Shown here in pieces: positions 53,775 to 61,395 of a stretch of DNA of 64,000 bases (position 1 is its first letter; each line of letters opens with the position of its first letter). The DNA is from Clostridium celatum DSM 1785. Lineage in GTDB: Bacteria > Bacillota > Clostridia > Clostridiales > Clostridiaceae. Where the stretch lies: contig NZ_KB291618.1 in NCBI RefSeq assembly GCF_000320405.1, forward strand, positions 1 through 64,000. Direction: 5' to 3'. Below the pieces are notes generated by a model that was not told the origin of the DNA, did not search any database, and was given only the letters and a program-made list of their open reading frames with translations. A program made the position numbers and the translations under genes.

Positions 53775-53820
53775 ACTTAATTCTACTTAACCTTACTTAA
53801 CTTACTTATCATTAAGTAAG
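53775..53820. repeat. ACTTAA iterons upstream of hsdM
   Basis: ACTTAA at 53775-53780, 53785-53790 and 53795-53800, exactly 10 bases apart, then ACTTAT at 53804 and inverted TTAAGT at 53812-53817. The last part forms a perfect 8-bp inverted repeat CTTACTTA/TAAGTAAG. One-helical-turn spacing suggests cooperative protein binding ahead of hsdMSR. It could also act as the end of the upstream gene's transcript. Confidence 0.55.
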
Positions 53821-53838
53821 GCTAATATAGATTTTGAC

Positions 53839-55710
53839 TTATATTATTTCAAAAATATCTTTTATATTCATTTTATCATATAAATCAAACTTAAGATTGT
53901 CTATTTTAGCTTGAAGTGCTTCCATCTCTCTTTTTAAACTTTTCTCTTCTTCTATATATTCATTCATAATCCTATTTTGCTCTTCACTACTCATATCTAT
54001 TAAAGGTATCTCCTTTAAATCCTTCGCATTAATCATAGCTACTGCTGTTCCTGTTTTTCTACCTTCAATTAAATATTCACCTATAGGACTTTCTAAAAAT
54101 TCTTTTATATATTGAGGATTATTACCTTGTTTTAATCTTATACCAATAAAGTTTTGTGATATTAAAATATCTCCATCATGTTCTGGAATGATACAAATCT
54201 TAGTTGCACCCTTATTCGATATTATTATATCCCCTGCTTCAACCTTGTAAGTTTCAACTCTAGCATTATTTTCTATAGAATACCTTGGCATAGACTCTAC
54301 ATCTAACTTACCATTTTTAATATCTGCAAGATTTATTATTTTATATTCACCATTAGCATCTTGAACGTTCTTACTAGTAACATTTATTCCTCTAAAAAAG
54401 CTTCCTATATCACCTAATGTTTTCGATGTGTTAAGCTTGTCTAAATGAATCTTAACCTTACCAAATTCAGAAGATTCAAACTCTGTTCTAACAACATTTC
54501 TACTTGGTAGAATATTACTATTTTCTATATTGTTTAACTCTACTATTGAACTAATACCATCAACAACTTTTTTGTTTCTATAGATATCTAAAATTGTATT
54601 GATATTTTCAGCATTTAAAATATTCTTACCCCTTCTTACATTTTCATATATATCATCAGCATTTATGAATTGTATCTTATTCTTCATTTCTTCACTTTTA
54701 TTCATATTAAATACAATCATTGCACAAGGTATAGCAGTATTAGTAAATAATCCACTTGCTAACTCTATAACTGACTCAATATAATCAAATCCTATAATTT
54801 TCTTTCTTAAGCTTTCCTCTGCACCAGCTCTAAATAATGCACCAAGAGTTGTTATTATTACAGCTTTTCCATTTTCTTTTAATGATTTTAATGCACTACA
54901 TATAAATAACCAATCAGCACTTGATACTCCTGGAGTTCCATATATAAATCTTCCATACTTATCATTTAATATTTCATTTTCTCTATCCTTCCACATCATG
55001 CTAAATGGTGGATTCATTATTACAGTGTCAAACTTCTTAATCGTATTTTCCCCTTCTTTAAATACCGGATTTATTAATACATCTCCAACTCTTATATCTG
55101 CTGATTTAATTCCATTAATAAACATTCTTATGCAAGCTATTGAATATGTTTTTAACTCTAATTCTTGACCATAAATTTTAAGCTCATTTCCATAACTTGC
55201 TGCAAACTTATATGCCTCAAAAGCATCTCCACCTATTCCAAAATTTCCATCATAAAACTCTCCATCTTTAGGTTCCACTATTTCAACTGCTAATTTGTTT
55301 ATAAAATTTGGCGTTGATCCCGCAACTCCCATCTTTCCTGATAATTCTGTTGTACTACCTAACATATATTCAAATGCATCTCTATATTGTTCTGCATTAA
55401 AGAATGAACTTTTCAATATCACTAGTATTTTAGCTATTTCTTCACTTGATAATTTTAAATTATTTAAATATGATACAGCACTTCTTATTTCTTGTACTTC
55501 TTCACCTATGTTGTCTAATGCTTCTTTAATAGCAGCTTTAATATCGACACTATTTAAAATCACATCTAAATTTACATTGTCAGAAATATCATTGTTAGAA
55601 CAATAACCTACTAATAACAATATCGCTGTACTTGAATCTAACTCCTCTACACTAATTGCCCCCCTTTGAACCTCTAATACTTCATCAATAACTCTCTTAA
55701 CATTTTTCAT
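53839..55710 (-). CDS. Orphan type I-like methyltransferase-specificity fusion
   Basis: A 623-residue protein combining an N6-adenine methylase (about 100-390) and a single HsdS-type recognition domain (about 430-600, ending in a coiled helix SLKREMEALQAKIDNLKFDL). Motif IV is intact, DTVIMNPPFSMMWKDRENE; motif I is unusual, FYDGNFGIGGDAFEAYKFA, lacking the usual DP. No endonuclease domain is present and no hsdR partner follows directly. It may act as an orphan modification enzyme, perhaps as a dimer giving two half-sites. It lies upstream of hsdMSR but is separated by about 155 bases of iterons. Confidence 0.82.
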   Translation of the reverse strand: MKNVKRVIDEVLEVQRGAISVEELDSSTAILLLVGYCSNNDISDNVNLDVILNSVDIKAAIKEALDNIGEEVQEIRSAVSYLNNLKLSSEEIAKILVILKSSFFNAEQYRDAFEYMLGSTTELSGKMGVAGSTPNFINKLAVEIVEPKDGEFYDGNFGIGGDAFEAYKFAASYGNELKIYGQELELKTYSIACIRMFINGIKSADIRVGDVLINPVFKEGENTIKKFDTVIMNPPFSMMWKDRENEILNDKYGRFIYGTPGVSSADWLFICSALKSLKENGKAVIITTLGALFRAGAEESLRKKIIGFDYIESVIELASGLFTNTAIPCAMIVFNMNKSEEMKNKIQFINADDIYENVRRGKNILNAENINTILDIYRNKKVVDGISSIVELNNIENSNILPSRNVVRTEFESSEFGKVKIHLDKLNTSKTLGDIGSFFRGINVTSKNVQDANGEYKIINLADIKNGKLDVESMPRYSIENNARVETYKVEAGDIIISNKGATKICIIPEHDGDILISQNFIGIRLKQGNNPQYIKEFLESPIGEYLIEGRKTGTAVAMINAKDLKEIPLIDMSSEEQNRIMNEYIEEEKSLKREMEALQAKIDNLKFDLYDKMNIKDIFEII

Positions 55711-55905
55711 TTTAACATCTCCTTACCTCTTTTTAATAATTTAATTACTAACTTGTTTTCTTTAAAATTTTTATCTCTTTGTTTATGTTTTAAGTATACA
55801 TCCACAAAATAACAATGTCAATACTTTATTTTAATAATTTAATTACTAGCTTTTAATATTTAAATTCGCTATTTTAATTTCGTGTAATCGTTAGACCCCC
55901 TAACG

Positions 55906-55936
55906 CAAAAATTCCCCAAGACCGTAGTCTTAGGGA
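55906..55936 (-). terminator. Terminator on the left of the RlmD-like scrap
   Basis: Stem TTCCCCAAGAC/GTCTTAGGGAA (55911-55921 and 55926-55936, one G-T pair) followed on the minus strand by TTTTTGCG. It could have come along with the 3' end of the gene fragment. A smaller hairpin CGTTAG/CTAACG follows at 55888-55904. Confidence 0.75.
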
Positions 55937-55990
55937 ACATAAAACACACTATTAAATTTTCTAAAAACCCGCTAAACCTTTGATACCAGG

Positions 55991-56044
55991 CTATTTCTTA
56001 ATCAGCCTTACAACCGTCTCAGCGTGTGATGTATTAGGGCATAT
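55991..56044 (-). pseudogene. 3' scrap of an RlmD/TrmA-type rRNA methyltransferase gene
   Basis: On the minus strand a short frame encodes CPNTSHAETVVRLIKK followed by a stop. The pattern P-x-T-S-H-x-E-T/C-V-x-x-L at the extreme C-terminus is that of 23S rRNA (uracil-5)-methyltransferases of the RlmD/RlmCD class. Nothing coding continues upstream of it (TAA at 56045-56047). The 3' end of that gene is a known integration hot spot for clostridial and streptococcal elements, which leave such a duplicated scrap at one end. The intact gene is not in the window. Confidence 0.55.
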
Positions 56045-56085
56045 TTATTATCCATTTAAATAATTATTATAACAAACAAATAATA

Positions 56086-56613
56086 CTATTTACCATTTGT
56101 TTTTTCTAGCATATCTATCCTTGTTTCTACTTTTTGTGATAAATCTGCTGCAACCATCTTTAAAAATTCAATATTTTTTTGTGAATTCCAATTATCATTA
56201 TCTATATCGGTTTTATAAGCTTGTACTAATAACGGAAGAATTTCAATGTATATTAATAAGTATAACTTGGCTAGTAATTCTTCTTCATCAAACTCCTCAT
56301 ACTCACCTTGATATCTTTCTAAAGCCGTAGTTACAGTACCATTATTAGTTAATACTAACTCTATGTTTTCATGATTTCTATATTCTAAATCAAGTTTTAT
56401 TTGATTTAGATTTTTACTTTCTAATAAAAATGATAGTGTACTTATTATATTTATAACTGATTCTCCAGTTGCCGAAACTTTATTTAATAAATCTTCTGTA
56501 TCACCTTTAAATCCTTTTATTGTATCAAGCGAAATATTTCCCAACATCTCACTTTCTGTTTCAATAATATTTTCACCAGTATATACTTTACTAATCAACC
56601 ATACAAAAATCAC
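56086..56613 (-). CDS. Unknown protein, last gene of four-gene operon
   Basis: A protein of up to 175 residues with no family I recognise. It is acidic and helical (TIKGFKGDTEDLLNKVSATG, FDEEELLAKLYLLIYIEILP), with a C-terminal helix KMVAADLSQKVETRIDMLEK. No transmembrane span is clear. The start is uncertain: the frame opens at GTG 56613, overlapping the preceding gene by 23 bases with no good Shine-Dalgarno sequence, and an internal ATG lies 22 codons on. Translational coupling seems likely. Confidence 0.55.
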   Translation of the reverse strand: MIFVWLISKVYTGENIIETESEMLGNISLDTIKGFKGDTEDLLNKVSATGESVINIISTLSFLLESKNLNQIKLDLEYRNHENIELVLTNNGTVTTALERYQGEYEEFDEEELLAKLYLLIYIEILPLLVQAYKTDIDNDNWNSQKNIEFLKMVAADLSQKVETRIDMLEKTNGK

Positions 56614-57007
56614 TTTTTATATCAAAACTATTTTTAGAAATTTCATTTCTCCCTGAATATTTTAACATTTTTCTTAACAATTTCATTCCGTCTGAATTTC
56701 TACTAATTATGTAACCAATCCCTACCCCATTAGAATAAACAACTATAAACCCATTTTTAGGTATTGTCCTATCCTCTATCGGTTGATTTCCTGATGATAT
56801 TTGATTATATGAATATTTTATTAGATTATAGCTAATTTCTCTATTGTTAAGCGTAATTTTAGGATTACCATCAAATTTCTTATTAATTTTCCAATCAGCA
56901 TATGCTATAGATTCCCCTATCTCATCATCTTCTGGAATTTGCAATAACCTTTCAATAACATTATCTAAAATGCTATTCTCACTATCTGACCATCTCGTAG
57001 TAACCAT
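56591..57007 (-). CDS. Unknown protein, third gene of four-gene operon
   Basis: A 138-residue protein that I cannot assign. It begins MVTTRWSDSENSILDNVIER and has a central beta-rich stretch (KNGFIVVYSNGVGIGYIISR) and a basic C-terminus. GGAGGTAAA gives a clear start 12 bases after the previous gene. Its end overlaps the last gene of the operon by 23 bases. No signal peptide or membrane segment. Confidence 0.6.
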   Translation of the reverse strand: MVTTRWSDSENSILDNVIERLLQIPEDDEIGESIAYADWKINKKFDGNPKITLNNREISYNLIKYSYNQISSGNQPIEDRTIPKNGFIVVYSNGVGIGYIISRNSDGMKLLRKMLKYSGRNEISKNSFDIKSDFCMVD

Positions 57008-57019
57008 TTTACCTCCATA

Positions 57020-57628
57020 TTAATTTAAATTAAATTTATTATATGTAAACTTATAGCCAAACTTTTTTTCTAAGCTAGGCTGGATAACTGTTGAGTACTC
57101 TTGATTTGAGGAATAATTCTTTATCAATCCGATTTTAAATTTAACACTTGTACTTTCTATAGTATCTCCTCTTAAATTGATAATTTTATCAATTTTAATT
57201 TTACAAACATTATTCTCTATCACAATTAAATCATCACAACTATCTATTTGAATATCTACCCAATTAGGTATTGTTATCAAAACATTATTTTTGCACAGCT
57301 TCTTTACTTTTCCTGAAACATTAATTTTACCATTAATATAAGCAACTTCATTTCTAAATTGAATAGCTGGATTACTTTCAATACTTTCTTGCTGTCCACT
57401 ACAGTAAAATAAACATTCAATCTTAGCTTCATTTTCTTTAATTTTCCATACTAGTCCAGCATATAACCACTCCAGAAAACCTAAATACGCAGCTAGTCCA
57501 AATTCAAATACATAATCATTGGGTATAAAAGTAATACTCTTAAACAAATTCCATTTATCCACCAAAAATACTGCAATTATAGGAGCAAGTACACATTTTA
57601 CAATTATAAAGAATAAAGATGCCTCCAT
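57020..57628 (-). CDS. Membrane protein of unknown function, second gene of four-gene operon
   Basis: A 202-residue protein with two membrane helices in the first 70 residues (LFFIIVKCVLAPIIAVFLV and FGLAAYLGFLEWLYAGLVW) and a 130-residue beta-rich domain (INGKINVSGKVKKLCKNNVL, and IDKIINLRGDTIESTSVKFK). ATG at 57628 overlaps the preceding stop (TAATG) and is 11 bases from GAGAGG. It may anchor the other products at the membrane. No family recognised. Confidence 0.6.
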   Translation of the reverse strand: MEASLFFIIVKCVLAPIIAVFLVDKWNLFKSITFIPNDYVFEFGLAAYLGFLEWLYAGLVWKIKENEAKIECLFYCSGQQESIESNPAIQFRNEVAYINGKINVSGKVKKLCKNNVLITIPNWVDIQIDSCDDLIVIENNVCKIKIDKIINLRGDTIESTSVKFKIGLIKNYSSNQEYSTVIQPSLEKKFGYKFTYNKFNLN

Positions 57629-58116
57629 TAACTTAGACACCTCTCAATCTTTTTAATAAGAATTTCTGACTCTTCTTCAAAACATTTTTTATTTATTCCA
57701 ATTATACCATTAACTTGTAATGAAATATTAACTGCTTCTTTCTTATCATTTCTACCCCTTAGTTCAATACTTCTAATATCAATAGCTGATTCTTCTGATA
57801 AAAAATTAATTTTTTCTAATAATAACCCAAAATATGCTCTCTCTAATCTTAGCTTACTTAAAATTGAATCAATTTCATTTTTTAACGTTACATCATCTTC
57901 CATAAACTCTATAGATGTAATATTATATGAGTTTGTATAAAAATACTCCTCAATAATAGATGTCATAATCTTTGAGGTAATAATTATCTGCCTATAGCCT
58001 TTGGTACAATTTTCTTTTACAATACTATAATAATCATCATGCTCTGGAGAATATTTTACTTTTACAATTTTATTATCTAACTTATTTACAAATAACTTCG
58101 CATAATCATTCCTCAA
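57628..58116 (-). CDS. Unknown protein, first gene of four-gene operon beside ssrA
   Basis: A 162-residue soluble protein of mixed alpha/beta character (YRQIIITSKIMTSIIEEYFY, IDSILSKLRLERAYFGLLLE), not recognised. It starts at TTG, nine bases after AGGAGG. TATAAT-like boxes and a palindrome ATATAG-CA-CTATAT (58148-58161) lie upstream. It is translationally coupled to the membrane protein gene. The operon sits between the restriction island and the 3' end of ssrA, a common place for mobile cargo. Confidence 0.6.
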   Translation of the reverse strand: MRNDYAKLFVNKLDNKIVKVKYSPEHDDYYSIVKENCTKGYRQIIITSKIMTSIIEEYFYTNSYNITSIEFMEDDVTLKNEIDSILSKLRLERAYFGLLLEKINFLSEESAIDIRSIELRGRNDKKEAVNISLQVNGIIGINKKCFEEESEILIKKIERCLS

Positions 58117-58147
58117 AATAACTCTCCTCCTAATTAATATCTTTATA

Positions 58148-58161
58148 ATATAGCACTATAT
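58148..58161. promoter_or_regulatory. Palindrome in the promoter of the four-gene operon
   Basis: ATATAGCACTATAT, arms ATATAG/CTATAT, lies between TATAAT-like boxes (around 58162-58172) and the AGGAGG of the first gene. Candidate operator; no good -35 was seen. Confidence 0.35.
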
Positions 58162-58244
58162 ATTATATTATACTTTTGTATTCTTTTCCATAGCTTTATT
58201 CATATTATTATTTTCTTTAATACTTACCCCTTTATGCGTAAAAA

Positions 58245-58283
58245 TGTACACCCATTAGTGAAAATTCCACTAAGGGGTGTGCA
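58245..58283. terminator. Long hairpin between ssrA terminator and four-gene operon
   Basis: TGTACACCCATTAGTG (58245-58260) pairs with CACTAAGGGGTGTGCA (58268-58283) with two weak positions. On the minus strand it is followed by TTTTTACGC. Probably a second terminator; it might also be part of a small repeat element. Confidence 0.55.
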
Positions 58284-58346
58284 CAAATACTCAAATTACC
58301 TAAAAACGGCTAAAATCTCTATTAAAATCAGTTTTAAATTTATCTT

Positions 58347-58401
58347 TAAAAAGCAAAATACAATGGCCAAGCCTTGATATTTCAAGGTTTTACCATTGTA
58401 T
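58347..58401 (-). terminator. Terminator of ssrA
   Basis: Outer stem ATACAATGG/CCATTGTAT (58393-58401 and 58358-58366) with an inner CCTTG/CAAGG stem, followed on the minus strand by TTTGCTTTTT, 20 bases past the tmRNA CCA end. Confidence 0.8.
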
Positions 58402-58420
58402 CCTTACTTGCGTTCTTATT

Positions 58421-58775
58421 TGGTGGAGGCGAGGGGTATCGAACCCCTGTCCGAAAGCAGACCAGCCTGACTTTCTACGAGCGTAGTTTGTGACTAAAAT
58501 TTCGGTCCTTAGTTCGCTCACAAACAAACTCCTAATTCCCTAGCTTCATAAATACCCCTCTAGCTCAAAGCTTTGCTAGACTTCGTTCCCTACTTCAATG
58601 ACACCAGCTACCCAAGACGTAGGCATCCTGGACTGATGAGCAAGCTATATTAAGCTGCTAATGCAAAATTGTCTTCTGCGTTTATATTTAGTGCATACCT
58701 GATTATCGAGGTCACATGCTTCCCTCGGCCCGCTTATCAAACCCATCACACCCCCGTCGAAGCCAAAACGCCCCC
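58421..58775 (-). ncRNA. ssrA: tmRNA (SsrA)
   Basis: One-piece tmRNA of 355 bases. The 5' end GGGGGCG-TTTTGGCTTCGACG pairs with 3' CGCCTCC before the encoded ACCA, giving the alanine acceptor stem with a G3-U70 pair. The T arm GGTTCGATACC is present. The resume codon opens GCAGAAGACAATTTTGCATT, encoding the degradation tag AEDNFALAA before a TAA stop. It rescues stalled ribosomes with SmpB (gene not in window). Its 3' end points towards the island, as expected at a common integration site, but no duplicated 3' end was found. Confidence 0.97.
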
Positions 58776-58845
58776 ATGTTAAGGTAAATAGGTCATAAAC
58801 GCTTTCCCTATTCAATTTTTAAACGATAATTTATATCGTGTTTTT

Positions 58846-58874
58846 ATTATAGAACATGATTCTCTAACTGTCAA
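58846..58874 (-). promoter_or_regulatory. ssrA promoter
   Basis: Perfect consensus on the minus strand: TTGACA (58869-58874), 17-bp spacer, TATAAT (58846-58851). The roughly 60-base leader before the mature 5' end contains an ACGATA/TATCGT-type hairpin and should be removed by RNase P. Confidence 0.9.
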
Positions 58875-59022
58875 CTTAACTATACCATTAAAGTATTAGC
58901 AAACTCTCAATAATATAGGTAATAAAGAAAAATTTAAGTAAATAGAATTATTTTTCTTTACTATCTAATTGTTATTATTATAAATTTCTAATATTTACTA
59001 TTTATATTTTAAAATAAAGTTC

Positions 59023-59051
59023 TTGCACTATTTGTCGAAAGATGTTATTCT
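59023..59051 (+). promoter_or_regulatory. Promoter of a candidate small RNA
   Basis: TTGCAC (59023-59028), 17-bp spacer, TATTCT (59046-59051) on the plus strand, with no open frame downstream before a strong terminator. Confidence 0.55.
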
Positions 59052-59057
59052 AAATAA

Positions 59058-59137
59058 GCAGTTGGTACGTAAAGTGCTAATTATTTGTAGAGCCTAGTTT
59101 GTCCTTCCCGGAGTCTAGGCTCTACTTTATTTTTAAA
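59058..59137 (+). ncRNA. Candidate intergenic small RNA with terminator
   Basis: From the predicted start (about 59058) the plus strand runs about 30 bases into an 11-bp perfect stem GTAGAGCCTAG/CTAGGCTCTAC (59087-59097 and 59115-59125), then TTTATTTTTAAA, a typical intrinsic terminator. The hairpin loop contains GTCCTTCCCGG, complementary to Shine-Dalgarno-like sequence. No gene on the plus strand uses this terminator: the neighbouring kinase is on the other strand. Size about 80 bases. Confidence 0.5.
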
Positions 59138-59212
59138 ATAAAAATTTATCCACACATACTAAAAAACAATTCACACTTTAATTAACATTTTTCCCAATAA
59201 ATGTTTATAACT

Positions 59213-60643
59213 TTATTTCCTATTTTCTTTAGGTAAAATAATTATAAATTCTGATCCCTCATTTATTTTACTAATAACTTTTATATCCCCACCATGAGCA
59301 TTTATTATAGATTTGGATATTGTAAGTCCAACGCCAATTCCTTTTACACTTCCTCTTGATTTATCTACTCTATAAAATCGTTCAAATATATTACTTATCT
59401 CATCTTGTGGTATACCAATTCCATTATCCTTAATTGATAAATTAACATTATTATCTTTTATAAAAGTTCTAATATGTATTTGACCATTTCCTTTATTATA
59501 TTTGATAGCATTAGATAATATATTTACTATTACCTGTGCAAATTTCTCTTTATCAATTAAAACTTCTAAATCTTCTAATTGATATTTAATTATTATATTC
59601 TTAGCAAGTGCTTTCCCCTCATAATTATAAGTAATATTTCTTATATAATTTTTCAGGTTTACTACTTCTTTTTCTAAAGTATTTCTTCCACTATCAAACT
59701 TTGCTAATTTCCTTAAATCATCAACAAGCTTTGAAATTCTTGTTACTTCTTCATTTATACTAACAAGCCTTTCAGTTGTAGGTTCCCAAATTCCTAAAAT
59801 AATTGCATCTAAATGACCTTTAACACTTGTTAATGGTGTTCTAAGCTCATGTGCTATATCTCCAGTTAATTGTTTCCTTAAATTTTCTTGCTTATTTAAA
59901 GCAGTGGCCAATTTATTTATAGAATCTATAAGATCATCAACTTCTCTTATATTACTTTTGTACTCTAATTCCTTTTTATAATTTCCTTGCTCTATGGTTT
60001 TTGTCATTTTTGCTACTTTAGAAATAGGGTTTGCTATAGATTTAGATATTATTATTGAAATTATTATAATGCTACTTATAGAAATTACTCCTATTATAAA
60101 TATAATTTTATTGATAGCATTAAAAAGTTCCACATCATTTTCCATATAATAAGTTGATGCATAATGACCTATATACGCATATCCAACTAACTTTCCATCT
60201 ATATCGATAATATTAACCTTATACTCTTTAAAATAATCATCCCATTTTCGTTCTATACTTTGCATATTATTACTTATTTTTCTTAAGGTAATATCTGATA
60301 ACACCTTTTCATCTTCAAATACACTCCATATTTTATCATTGCTCTCATCATATATCTCAATTGCAATTCCTTTTCTTATTGCATCTACGCCTAAATTTTC
60401 TATTAACTCAATATCCCAATCATTATTTACATATATATTTTTAATATCAATATCTAATAAGTGATCTACTTCAGTCTTATTACTATCATCAACATACTTC
60501 TCAAACGAAGCCTTAAAGCTTGTATTTACAAAAAATCTTATTGCTATAATAGTTGCAATCATAATAAAAGTGAAAGATATTATAAGCTTACTATTTATTG
60601 ATCTTAATTTACTTTTATAATCCAAATCTATATCCAACTCCAT
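59213..60643 (-). CDS. Sensor histidine kinase (HAMP, HisKA, HATPase)
   Basis: Up to 476 residues. Two membrane helices (about 20-38 and 183-203) flank an extracytoplasmic sensor of about 140 residues. A HAMP domain (SIANPISKVAKMTKTIEQGN) is followed by HisKA with phosphoacceptor DIAHELRTPLTSV, then ATPase boxes NILSNAIKYNKGN, IKDNGIGI and GIGVGLTISKSII. The long frame overlaps the regulator by 29 bases, and no Shine-Dalgarno sequence is well placed for the first ATG, so translation may begin a few codons later (TTG). It forms an operon with the OmpR-type regulator. Signal unknown. Confidence 0.9.
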   Translation of the reverse strand: MELDIDLDYKSKLRSINSKLIISFTFIMIATIIAIRFFVNTSFKASFEKYVDDSNKTEVDHLLDIDIKNIYVNNDWDIELIENLGVDAIRKGIAIEIYDESNDKIWSVFEDEKVLSDITLRKISNNMQSIERKWDDYFKEYKVNIIDIDGKLVGYAYIGHYASTYYMENDVELFNAINKIIFIIGVISISSIIIISIIISKSIANPISKVAKMTKTIEQGNYKKELEYKSNIREVDDLIDSINKLATALNKQENLRKQLTGDIAHELRTPLTSVKGHLDAIILGIWEPTTERLVSINEEVTRISKLVDDLRKLAKFDSGRNTLEKEVVNLKNYIRNITYNYEGKALAKNIIIKYQLEDLEVLIDKEKFAQVIVNILSNAIKYNKGNGQIHIRTFIKDNNVNLSIKDNGIGIPQDEISNIFERFYRVDKSRGSVKGIGVGLTISKSIINAHGGDIKVISKINEGSEFIIILPKENRK

Positions 60644-61292
60644 ATACAGTTTGAATTATTCTTGGATTTCTTGAATCTATCTCTAATTTTTGGCGTAAAT
60701 TTTTTATATGACTATCTATAGCTCTATCACCTTTTTCATAATATCCATCAATAGCATTCTCTAATAATTTATCTCGCGTATATATCTTCTTAGGATTATT
60801 TATTAATGTAAGTAATATCTTATATTCTGTATTAGTTAAACTTACATATTCACCTCTAACCTTAACCTCATGAGAGGACATGTTTATTTCTAATTCATCA
60901 TCATATCTTATAATTTCTTTTTCATTCAAATTATTGCTTCTTTTTAAAATAGCCTTTATTCTTAATATTAATTCATTTATATTGAACGGCTTGCAAATAT
61001 AATCATCACACCCTAATTTAAATCCATCTATTTTATCTTCATCTTCTATTTTTGCTGTCAACATAACTATTGGAACATCAGATCCCCTTCTTATATATTC
61101 ACATATTTTTTCTCCACTTATATCTGGAATCATTCTATCTAATATTATTAAATTATATTTCTTTGAATTAAATTTATCTATAGCACTTTTTCCATCATAA
61201 GCAACTTCTGTATAGTATCCTTCATTATCTAAAAAAGCTTTTATAAATTCACATATTTTCTTTTCATCATCAACTATTAATATGCTTATCAT
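60615..61292 (-). CDS. OmpR/PhoB-family response regulator
   Basis: A 225-residue regulator. The receiver has acidic residues in SILIVDDEKK, the phospho-Asp in LIILDRMIPDISG, Thr in VMLTAKIE and Lys in DDYICKPFN. The C-terminal winged helix (LTNTEYKILLTLINNPKKIY, then AIDSHIKNLRQKLE and TVYGVGYRF) binds DNA. It is controlled by the downstream kinase and transcribed with it. The regulon is not evident. Confidence 0.93.
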   Translation of the reverse strand: MISILIVDDEKKICEFIKAFLDNEGYYTEVAYDGKSAIDKFNSKKYNLIILDRMIPDISGEKICEYIRRGSDVPIVMLTAKIEDEDKIDGFKLGCDDYICKPFNINELILRIKAILKRSNNLNEKEIIRYDDELEINMSSHEVKVRGEYVSLTNTEYKILLTLINNPKKIYTRDKLLENAIDGYYEKGDRAIDSHIKNLRQKLEIDSRNPRIIQTVYGVGYRFGL

Positions 61293-61344
61293 AATATCCT
61301 CCTAAAAATTTATAATTTAATATTACAATAATATTATTCATAAA

Positions 61345-61388
61345 AACACTTAAAGAGTTGCATAAAATATTTTTTATAACAACTCTTT
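61345..61388 (-). terminator. Terminator of mgtE
   Basis: Stem AAAGAGTTG/CAACTCTTT (61352-61360 and 61380-61388) followed on the minus strand by AAGTGTTTTTATG. The loop is long (19 bases). Confidence 0.6.
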
Positions 61389-61395
61389 GTAAATT

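Noticed and set aside
58421-58775. ssrA 3' end as the prophage attachment site
   Set aside because: I found no second copy of the ssrA 3' sequence in the window, and the prophage uses serine recombinases, which rarely target tmRNA genes.
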